20,878 bases of DNA from JAAYCT01 sp964499575 (GTDB lineage: Bacteria > Bacillota > Clostridia > Saccharofermentanales > Saccharofermentanaceae): contig CAZCLK010000025.1 of NCBI GenBank assembly GCA_964499575.1, positions 1 through 20,878 of the forward strand, given 5' to 3'. The position numbers and the translations under genes are program-made. Below are positions 8,352 through 14,499 of this stretch, in pieces. Positions within the stretch are counted from its first letter, which is position 1. Each line of letters opens with the position of its first letter. Below the pieces are notes generated by a model. It was not told the DNA's origin, made no database searches, and saw only the letters and a program-made list of their open reading frames with translations.

Positions 8352-9107
8352 GTGTTGGCAGCGGGCATGCTAATAATCAACGCAGATGACTATGGCATGA
8401 ATAGATTGAGCACTGACCGGGCTCTGTCCTGTTTTGACAGCCTGCGAATTACTTCGGCCAGCGCCATGGTGTTCATGGCGGATTCCGAGAGAGCTGCGAC
8501 CCTCGGGCTAGAGCAAAACTTGGATACCGGCTTGCACCTCAACTTTTCTCAGGAATTCACAGCCAAGATTATCTCCGATAAGCTGCGGGAAAGTCATCGG
8601 CGATTAAGATCGTTCTTTTCAATTGGCAGGTATGCCAGCCTTATTTACAATCCTCTGATTAGCAATGATTTCGAATATGTTTATCGGCGTCAATGCGACG
8701 AGTATATCCGATTGTATGGTGGCCCTCCTTCCCATATTGATGGCCATCGCCATTTGCATCTCTGCTTTAATATGTTGATCGGGCGTTATATTTCTCCAGG
8801 GACGAAGATACGGAGAAATTTTACATTTTGCCAGGGCGAAAAGAATGCAGTAAATCGGCTTGGAAGGCAGCTTTATGACTCATTTCTACGACGCCGATAC
8901 ACAATAACAGACTATTTCTTTGATATTTCACCAATTAGCTCCGAAAGACTTTGTAAAATGATCGCCTTCGCCAGATTTGCTTCTGTCGAGTTGATGGTGC
9001 ACCCCGAAAGGCCTGATGAGTATAACTTCCTCATGAGCGACGATTTTGGACGCTCAATCCGGGGCATAGCCACAATATCCTATGATCTATTGCCCCTGCC
9101 CCTATAA
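8352..9107 (+). CDS. YdjC/ChbG-family carbohydrate deacetylase
   Basis: The product of about 250 residues has the YdjC/ChbG signatures. LIINADDYGMN is the N-terminal metal-binding Asp pair, TGLHLN carries a metal His, HIDGHRHLH a second His group, and VELMVHPERP the C-terminal His. Known members, such as ChbG, remove an acetyl group from chito-oligosaccharides, and relatives occur in surface glycan clusters. Cytoplasmic action on a precursor is likely because there is no signal peptide. Either GTG 8352 or ATG 8367 could be the start; the conserved motif follows both directly. It is the last intact gene before the insertion-sequence scar. Together with the NodB-type enzyme it gives two unrelated deacetylases in one gene group. 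Confidence 0.87.
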   Translation: MLAAGMLIINADDYGMNRLSTDRALSCFDSLRITSASAMVFMADSERAATLGLEQNLDTGLHLNFSQEFTAKIISDKLRESHRRLRSFFSIGRYASLIYNPLISNDFEYVYRRQCDEYIRLYGGPPSHIDGHRHLHLCFNMLIGRYISPGTKIRRNFTFCQGEKNAVNRLGRQLYDSFLRRRYTITDYFFDISPISSERLCKMIAFARFASVELMVHPERPDEYNFLMSDDFGRSIRGIATISYDLLPLPL

Positions 9108-9115
9108 TTATCAGA

Positions 9116-9285
9116 TTAAGTGAATTGAGCGGATCTTAAACCCACATATTTGAACAAATAAAGATATTGCAAAGCCCGCATACCCTTCCCGCAAATTCCT
9201 TCCACCCAGTCGATCGCGGCACGAGCAAGAATATAAGTAATTCGCAAATCCCTCTGCATTCGGTAGCCCTCTGTTCTTATGGTGC
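9116..9285 (-). pseudogene. 3' remnant of an unknown minus-strand gene cut off at the IS end
   Basis: Reading on the minus strand from the IS boundary, an open frame of about 55 codons runs to a TAA at 9116-9118. It includes GYRMQRDLRITYILARA, then WVEGICGKG and YLYLFKYVGLRS. Codon use and the ordered basic/aromatic pattern look like a genuine protein C-terminus, not a shadow, since no + strand gene lies here. I do not recognise the family. No matching continuation is visible beyond the right end of the IS element, so the rest of the gene was deleted or replaced. Confidence 0.45.
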
Positions 9286-9315
9286 TGAGACACCTACCCC
9301 GTGTTAATTTAATGT
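9286..9315 (+). repeat. Left terminal inverted repeat of the IS element
   Basis: It starts TGAGACAC and ends AATTTAATGT. It pairs with the right end at 10879-10906, with two bases more on the left side. Confidence 0.75.
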
Positions 9316-9371
9316 AGAGGGTAGGGAGATAATTTGAGATGGGAATAGCAGAGATAAAGAAGGAGGTTGGG

Positions 9372-9849
9372 ATGGATGCCCCGGAGTTGAGGGAAGGCGA
9401 GCGTAGCGAGACTTTCCGAAACGGAGGGGCATCCATCCCAACCATGGCGCCGGTCGCCGGCATTGTCGACCCGGAGGTCGAATCCAAAGCCCGACGCAGG
9501 CAATTCTCGGCCACATACAAGCGGCGCATTTTGGACGAAGCGGACAAGGGGGGCCCAGGCGCGATTGCCAGTCTTCTGAGGCGTGAGGGCCTGTATACAT
9601 CCCATCTGACCACCTGTCGAAGGGCAGCGGGAATCGGGCGAGCTCGCCGGCCTGGAACCGCGCAGGCGGGGCAAGAAGCCTGCTCCGAAGAACCCGCTTG
9701 CCGGCGAAGTCCACCGGTTGGAGCTGGAAAACCGACGCCTGCAAAAACGGCTTCGGCAGGCCGAGATCATCATCGATGTCCAAAAAAAACTTTGCGATGT
9801 ACTGGGTCTGACGGTTCCCCCGATCGAGCAGAGCGAGGACGACGAATGA
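9372..9849 (+). pseudogene. IS element OrfA (helix-turn-helix transposase subunit), frameshifted
   Basis: A perfect AGGAGG at 9361-9366 precedes ATG 9372. The frame reads RRQFSATYKRRILDEAD then LLRREGLYTSHLTT, the DNA-binding OrfA pattern of these elements. An extra G in the run at about 9622-9624 throws the frame off. In the other frame the protein resumes as SGELAGLEPRRRGKK, EVHRLELENRRLQKRLRQAE and IIIDVQKKLCDVLGL, a leucine-zipper-like coiled coil. The restored frame ends at TGA 9847-9849, overlapping the OrfB ATG. A repaired protein would be about 158 residues. Confidence 0.82.
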
Positions 9850-10916
9850 TCGCCTGTCAGGAATTGTCCAGGGACGTGGGGACAGTTGCCGCATGTCAGT
9901 CGCTGGATATTGCCAGGCCGACGTACTACCGCCGGCTTGGTGCCAGACACGACCAGGCCTCTTCCCGCCCCGCCGCAAGCTCTCAGTGTCGCCGAACGAG
10001 AGGGAATCCTGGATGTGCTGCATTCCGACAGGTTCGTGGATAAAGCCCCGACAGAGGTCTATGCCACATAGCTGGATGAAGGCACTTACCATTGTTCCAT
10101 TCGGACCACGTACCGCGTTTTGGAAGAGACTGGCGAGGTCCGCGAACGCCGCGACCAAGCTCGTCATCCTCACTACAAAGCGCCAGAGCTTTTGGCGACT
10201 TCGTCCAATCAGGTCTGGTCTTGGGACATCACGAAACTAATCCGGACGGTAAAGTGGGCCTATTTCTATCTGTATGTAATCCTGGACATTTTCAGCCGGT
10301 ACGTGGTCAGCTGGATGATTGCTCACCAGGAAAGCCGTGCGCTGGTCAAGCGTCTCATTGCCGAAACCTGTGAGAAGCAAAACATCCAGCCCGGCCAGCT
10401 GACGGTTCATGCCGACCGCATGTTTCTGATGATAATCCGTTTTCGGAGTCGCAGTTTGTAACCTTGAAGTATCGCCCGGGCTTTCCGGACCGCTTTGGTT
10501 CCATCCAGGATGTCAGGGCTTTTTGCCAGGACTTCTTTTCCTGGTATAACACTGACCACCGCCACACCGGCATCGGACTTCTTACTCCCGGGATGGTGCA
10601 TTACGGCAAAGCCGAGGCCGTAATCGGCCAACGCCGCATCGTTCTCTCTACAGCTTTCGATGCCCATCCGGAGCGGCTTGTTCGGGGATTACCGGTTCCG
10701 CCGCAATTACCCGAGGCAGCATGGATCAACAATCAAAAGGCCGAATCCAACCATGTTACACTCGCCGAACAAACAGCGATTCCGGGGGTAGTAGGAGATG
10801 AACCATCGGAAGATCGTCGATCCTGGGGTATCCTGGAGCCCGGATTTTTAAATCAGGCGGGCAAAGCAGATGGAAATGACACTAAATTCGAAATAGAAGT
10901 GTCTCATAATCATTGA
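9846..10916 (+). pseudogene. IS element OrfB (DDE integrase-type transposase), multiply disrupted
   Basis: OrfB starts MIACQELSRDVGTVAACQSL and shows the expected ARPTYYRRL. Lesions: a one-base shift between about 9955 and 9990, after which ALSVAEREGILDVLHSDRF continues; a TAG nonsense codon at 10069-10071 in YAT-LDEGTYHCSIRT; and a deletion at about 10418/10419. The deletion fuses VHADR to HVSDDNPFSESQF, removing roughly 25 residues and shifting the frame. The first catalytic Asp (WSWDITKL), the second (HADR) and the Glu (NPFSES) can each still be seen, but not in one frame. The last frame continues YRPGFPDRFGS and WYNTDHRHTGIG, the usual transposase C-terminus, and reads through the right inverted repeat to a stop at 10914-10916. 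Confidence 0.82.
10879..10906 (-). repeat. Right terminal inverted repeat of the IS element
   Basis: Read on the minus strand it begins TGAGACAC and ends AATTTAGTGT, matching the left end. It lies inside the broken OrfB frame, consistent with OrfB reading through the element end. Confidence 0.75.
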
Positions 10917-11012
10917 TACGCTCCGAGCAGATCATCTCGCAAATGTTGAATTATTCAATTAATCCATACATAGGGTGATGATCTAGAGATTTTACGCTCT
11001 GATATTAACTGA

Positions 11013-11026
11013 TGTGACTGGTCACA
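11013..11026. promoter_or_regulatory. Perfect palindrome, candidate operator upstream of the FemAB-like gene
   Basis: TGTGAC-TG-GTCACA is a perfect 6+6 dyad 61 bases before the ATG at 11088. The half-sites are those of CRP/FNR-family operators, but the spacing between TGTGA and TCACA is four bases instead of the classical six. It could bind a dimeric regulator of another family. No clear promoter can be aligned with it. Confidence 0.3.
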
Positions 11027-11087
11027 GCCATTAATCAAATGCGGCGAATTTTATTGCGATTAGAATGTAGAAAGGCGTTGCTCCATT

Positions 11088-12245
11088 ATGTTAAAGCATT
11101 TGAATAACCTGCCCTCAGAATATTCTGCAGAGTTTGATAATATTGATAAAGATTCGTGGTACAAACTGCTTGATCTTTTCGATGACGCAAATATATACCA
11201 AACCTGGGCTTACGAGGAGGTTCGCCATGGCCGAAAGAATATGAGCCATTTTATTCTAAAAAATAACAACAAAGTCGTTGCCATCTCGCAAGCCAGAATT
11301 CTGAAGGTTCCCCTTTTGAAAATGGGAATGGCCTATATTCGATGGGGCCCGCTTTGGATACTTCGTGATACAAAACCCGACCTTGACATATTTAGGCATG
11401 CGGTTCGCGCTCTCGCCAATGAGTATGTATTAAGAAGAAATTATGTATTAAGGCTTCGCCCCATTCTTTTCGAACATGCTGCCCCGTATTCCGAAGTGTT
11501 AATGACAGAAGGCTATGATGAAGTGACGAGCGAAGGCAAACAAAGAACCTTCCTATTGTCTCTTAAGTACTCCATGGATGAATTGCGGCAAAACACCAAT
11601 AAACAATGGAGGCGCCATCTAAAACTATCAGAACAAAATGGCTTTAACATTGTCACCGGCACCGCAGATGAGCAGTATGATGCCCTGATTCGAGTATATG
11701 AAGCCATGCTTGATATCAAGCGCTTTGATAAACCTAATGATATACACGAATTTCGCTTAATTCAACAAAGACTACCTGAGCACCTGAAAATGAATACGCT
11801 TTTGTGCTATTCAAATGGAGAACCCTGCGCCGCTGCTTTATGCACTACGATGGGAAACTCTGCAATGAATATCTATCGCGCCACAAATGGTGTAGGTAGA
11901 AATAACAATGCTTCGTATTTTCTACAATGGAAAGTGCTTGAATGGGCAAAACATCAACGTTCCAATATTTTTAATGTTAATGGAGTGAATCCAGAACGCA
12001 ATCCCGGAACATTTAGCTTTAAAGCAGGGCTTTGTGGAAAGAAAGCCGCCGATGTGAGATATATTGGCGTTTTTGATTGCTGCCCACATTCAATACTGTC
12101 ACATATCATGAAAGTAATCCAAATGGCACGATTCTCTTACAAACACGCGAACTACCGTTTAGCAACTTTCTTAAATTACTTAAGTTCACTTTGCACTGCC
12201 ATTGTGCCTGGCTTTTTCCCTTCAAGGTCAACAAATGCAAAATAG
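11088..12245 (+). CDS. FemAB-like GNAT acyltransferase
   Basis: The 385-residue product has the layout of FemAB-related proteins with two GNAT-like halves. The first half includes IYQTWAYEEVRHGR and VVAISQARILKVPLL; the second runs from about residue 150 with RTFLLSL, TNKQWRRHLKLSEQNG, YEAMLDIKRF, NGEPCAAALC and NIYRATNG...NASYFLQWKVLEWAK. These features are characteristic of the GNAT fold in this family. Known relatives transfer amino acids from aminoacyl-tRNA to peptidoglycan, and others in polysaccharide or exosortase loci acylate unknown glycans. No signal peptide is seen. GC is strikingly lower than in genes before the IS element (21 of 60 bases in the line at 11101). AAAGG at 11071-11075 is a somewhat distant ribosome site. 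The following gene overlaps its end by 11 bases. Confidence 0.8.
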   Translation: MLKHLNNLPSEYSAEFDNIDKDSWYKLLDLFDDANIYQTWAYEEVRHGRKNMSHFILKNNNKVVAISQARILKVPLLKMGMAYIRWGPLWILRDTKPDLDIFRHAVRALANEYVLRRNYVLRLRPILFEHAAPYSEVLMTEGYDEVTSEGKQRTFLLSLKYSMDELRQNTNKQWRRHLKLSEQNGFNIVTGTADEQYDALIRVYEAMLDIKRFDKPNDIHEFRLIQQRLPEHLKMNTLLCYSNGEPCAAALCTTMGNSAMNIYRATNGVGRNNNASYFLQWKVLEWAKHQRSNIFNVNGVNPERNPGTFSFKAGLCGKKAADVRYIGVFDCCPHSILSHIMKVIQMARFSYKHANYRLATFLNYLSSLCTAIVPGFFPSRSTNAK

Positions 12246-13191
12246 CTATGCTGAAGTAAGCATTAAGGGTCAAATATTTAAACTGCCATTAATTCATATA
12301 AACGGTAAGGAGATAATTGTATCAGGTAACTTTTTAAAAATGGGTAAATTGAGAGGGGCAGCTTGGACATCGAACCAAAATCACTGCAATATTGATGAGC
12401 TCATCTCTGCATTAAGAGTTTTTGATCAGAAACCTGATCTTTTTACCTTTGCTCAGTCACTTCCCGAAACGCTGCCAAAATATAGCCATCATCTGGAATG
12501 GGACAATCTAGCTGTCGCCCGAACCGACAGCTATGACAAATGGTGGGCTAGTTTGCCGCAATCATCAAGAAAGAACGTAAGACGAGCCCACAAAAGGGGG
12601 GTGTTAATTAAGTTAGTGGACCTCGACAGTGATCTGATTAAAGGCATAGTTGGCATCTATAATGAAACCCCTGTTAGGCAAGGCAGAAAATTTTGGCATT
12701 ACGGTAAGGATTTTGACTCCGTTAAAAAAGACAATGCCACATATCTCGATAAAAGCGAGTTTTTGGGCGCATTCTTTAACGACCAACTCATCGGTTTTAT
12801 AAAACTTGTTTATTCAGGCGACACGGCTGGTATAATGCAAATCATTTCATTGGCAAAACATAGCGACAAAAGGCCAACAAGCGCATTGATCTCAAAAGCA
12901 GTGGAGGTATGCAATAGCAGAGGGGTACAGTATCTTACTTATGGCAACTATATTTATGGAACAGATAATTCAAGCCAGCTTATGGAATTCAAGCGCCGGA
13001 ATGGCTTTGAGAAAATACTTATCCCCCGCTATTACATACCTCTCACAAAGAAAGGCCATATTGCACTCATGCTGCATTTTCACAAAGGCTTCAGAGCTTT
13101 TTTGCCATCTCGGGTTGATAAATCGCTTCGAATGATTCGATCAATATTTTACAGAATTCGTTTTTCTGATCGATATTCAATAAATGAATAA
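12235..13191 (+). CDS. Second FemAB/GNAT-like acyltransferase
   Basis: The product of 318 residues contains the acyltransferase pattern SSRKNVRRAHKRGV followed by VGIYNETPVRQGRKFWHYGKD. LGAFFNDQLIGFIKLVYSGDTAGIMQIIS then gives the acetyl-CoA-fold core strands, and LTYGNYIYG plus LMEFKRRNGFEKI the end of the GNAT domain. It is shorter than and clearly diverged from the preceding protein, so this is a pair of related functions, not a recent duplication. ATG 12235 is preferred because AAGG (12224-12227) lies seven bases ahead; a GTG at 12202 would add 11 residues. The 11-base overlap with the upstream gene suggests coupled translation. The transferred group and acceptor are unknown; nearby polysaccharide genes suggest a glycan. 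Confidence 0.75.
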   Translation: MQNSYAEVSIKGQIFKLPLIHINGKEIIVSGNFLKMGKLRGAAWTSNQNHCNIDELISALRVFDQKPDLFTFAQSLPETLPKYSHHLEWDNLAVARTDSYDKWWASLPQSSRKNVRRAHKRGVLIKLVDLDSDLIKGIVGIYNETPVRQGRKFWHYGKDFDSVKKDNATYLDKSEFLGAFFNDQLIGFIKLVYSGDTAGIMQIISLAKHSDKRPTSALISKAVEVCNSRGVQYLTYGNYIYGTDNSSQLMEFKRRNGFEKILIPRYYIPLTKKGHIALMLHFHKGFRAFLPSRVDKSLRMIRSIFYRIRFSDRYSINE

Positions 13192-13229
13192 GCCAAGCTA
13201 AAATACACACTTTTTGCGTGTGCATATCA

Positions 13230-13663
13230 CTGTTCTTGCGAAAATAGGCCCAAGGAAACAGCGAGAGGCACAAGTCGATCGTCGTAGAGTTCAAAGCGTA
13301 CATGGCTTCGTCGAGATCCACGCCGAAATCCTTTTTAATATACAGGATTCTTGCCTCGGGAATCATTGTCTGTCCAAAGTCTGCGAAAATGCGCGAATCC
13401 CGTTCGCATTGAAGAGCGTGTTGCGAGCTACTGTGCACCGTATCCCCATGTGGTAGAGCTTATTTTTAGCAACGCGGAAACATACCTCGATATCCCGGAA
13501 TTGTTCGCGCTAAGTCAATTGGGAAAAAACCATGCACTTGTATTGATCCCAACATTATAAGGCTCTCACTTTGTGCTCGTTGTCGTAGCGACTCACGCAC
13601 TTCTATAATCGTAGTGCGAAAGATAACTAACGATTTTAGAAAAGACCGTGCTCCCATGTTCAT
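13230..13663 (-). pseudogene. Decayed IS4-family transposase (N-terminal half)
   Basis: Minus-strand pieces in shifting frames line up with the N-terminal half of IS4-family transposases. In order they are KIVSYLSHYDYRSA, RYDNEHKVRAL, CWDQYKCMVFSQLT, REQFRDIEVCFRVAKNKLYHMGIR, TVARNTLFNAN, RDSRIFADFGQT and finally LNSTTIDLCLSLFPWAYFRKN. The last is a diagnostic stretch containing the first catalytic-Asp region, with Asn where Asp is usual. The frame is broken by TAA at 13555-13557, TAG at 13510-13512, a shift near 13400 and small deletions near 13630. The C-terminal half, with the remaining catalytic residues, is missing where homology stops at about 13230, close to the FemAB-like gene end. 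It is an old relic. No inverted repeats were identified. Confidence 0.75.
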
Positions 13664-13826
13664 ACCAGTGCCACTCCATCCGGGTTCCTACATATTGGTG
13701 GCTTTTTCGGGGATTCGCTTTCATATCGCATAATTACACCATTGGACTTCAATTACATATAATCAATAGCTTATACACAGGGATGTATGTAACATTGGGA
13801 CAGTAGTGATTATAAGTATTACTTAA

Positions 13827-13901
13827 GCCGGCGTAGCTCAACGAAAGAGCAACTGATTCGTACTCAGTTGATGGAGCGTTCAATTCCTCCCGCCGGCTCC
13901 A
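13827..13901 (+). tRNA. tRNA-Thr(CGT)-like gene, structurally worn
   Basis: The acceptor stem GCCGGCG/CGCCGGC is perfect over seven pairs and a genomic CCA follows the discriminator T. The D stem GCTC/GAGC and anticodon stem ACTGA/TCAGT are perfect. The seven-base loop TTCGTAC gives anticodon CGT (Thr, codon ACG). The T loop TTCAATT is canonical, but the T stem is damaged: GAGCG faces CCTCC, or GGAG-G pairs only with a bulged C. The D loop AACGAAA lacks the invariant GG pair. It is followed directly by a terminator. It may be a weakly functional, recently decayed or recombined tRNA gene, possibly an old island attachment site. Confidence 0.72.
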
Positions 13902-13907
13902 TATTTT

Positions 13908-13944
13908 GCGCGATATTTTCGACAAAAAGATATTGCGCTTTTTT
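13908..13944 (+). terminator. Rho-independent terminator of the tRNA gene
   Basis: GCGCGATATTTT (13908-13919) pairs with AAAGATATTGCGC (ending 13938), giving a stem of up to 12 pairs with two G-T wobbles and a seven-base loop. Six T residues follow. It starts six bases after the tRNA CCA end, the usual place for a tRNA terminator. Confidence 0.82.
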
Positions 13945-14499
13945 GCCCGAAGCTCTCATCACTGACCCATAATGTCACCGCCCTCATCTCATAGATCGGA
14001 TTTTCTGCTCGCTCATCTATTCTGGTTATATTCCAGCATTTTATCGTCATACATCACCGTGGCTGTTGATGATAAATAAGCGAAGCCACCACATCCTCTA
14101 TTATTAATATGGCTCTAACACCATTCTATGGCCCACACATAATTGCCCTCAGCCCGGCTATTGGCCTCTTTTAAGGAACGATTGCTCCTTTTCTCCAGAA
14201 CACAGGGCATGCCCGACGTAGTTATTGATTCGCGAGTTGTTTTTCAGAGTTGTCTATTATTTGACACCACTTCTGAATTTGATCTCAACGCTTCCAGCAT
14301 AAATGATCATCACTTTTTCCCCGTTGTAGTTTCCTTAATTCGCCGCTGAGACAAGCATGCGGTGCGCTGGTGAAACATTTAACGAATGAAGTCTAGCTGA
14401 GAATATTTTGCAGCAGCTTGCTTATAATAAATGTTTTACTCTGCATAGCCAATATTTTTTCAATAATATAACTATTGCCCTATAAGAGAGATTACGTCA
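13945..14499. other. AT-rich intergenic stretch without a supported gene
   Basis: These 555 bases contain only short frames in either strand with no ribosome sites or family patterns. The last 100 bases are strongly AT-rich, with TATAAT at 14423-14428, but no -35 box at proper spacing. The promoter of the 14500 gene probably lies here. AAGAGAG at 14484-14490 is the ribosome site of that gene. Confidence 0.5.

Larger units (their letters stand above)
9286..10906 (+). mobile_element. Decayed two-ORF IS3-like insertion sequence
   Basis: The element is bounded by imperfect inverted repeats. The left end is TGAGACAC...AATTTAATGT at 9286-9315; the right end, read on the minus strand, is TGAGACAC...AATTTAGTGT at 10906-10879. 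The first eight bases match exactly and an inner block of ten matches at nine. Between them lie an OrfA-like gene and an OrfB DDE transposase gene overlapping by ATGA, the IS3-like arrangement. No target duplication is seen: the flanking triplets are TGC and TAA. At about 1.62 kb it is slightly above the usual IS3 size. The transposase is broken at several places, so the copy cannot move by itself. Confidence 0.82.

Noticed and set aside
13206..13222. CACAC/GTGTG hairpin after the second FemAB-like gene
   Set aside because: Only five pairs and no T tract after the stem on the + strand, so not a credible terminator.
13091..13438. 115-codon minus-strand frame taken as a complete protein
   Set aside because: Only its middle matches an IS4-family transposase; its start and end are out-of-frame or overlap the FemAB-like gene, so it is one piece of a pseudogene.
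13742..13763. TTGGAC and TATAAT upstream of the tRNA as its promoter
   Set aside because: The spacing is only about ten bases, too short for a sigma-70 promoter.
14143..14349. Short + strand open frame in the AT-rich gap
   Set aside because: No ribosome site, no recognisable motif, length compatible with chance.
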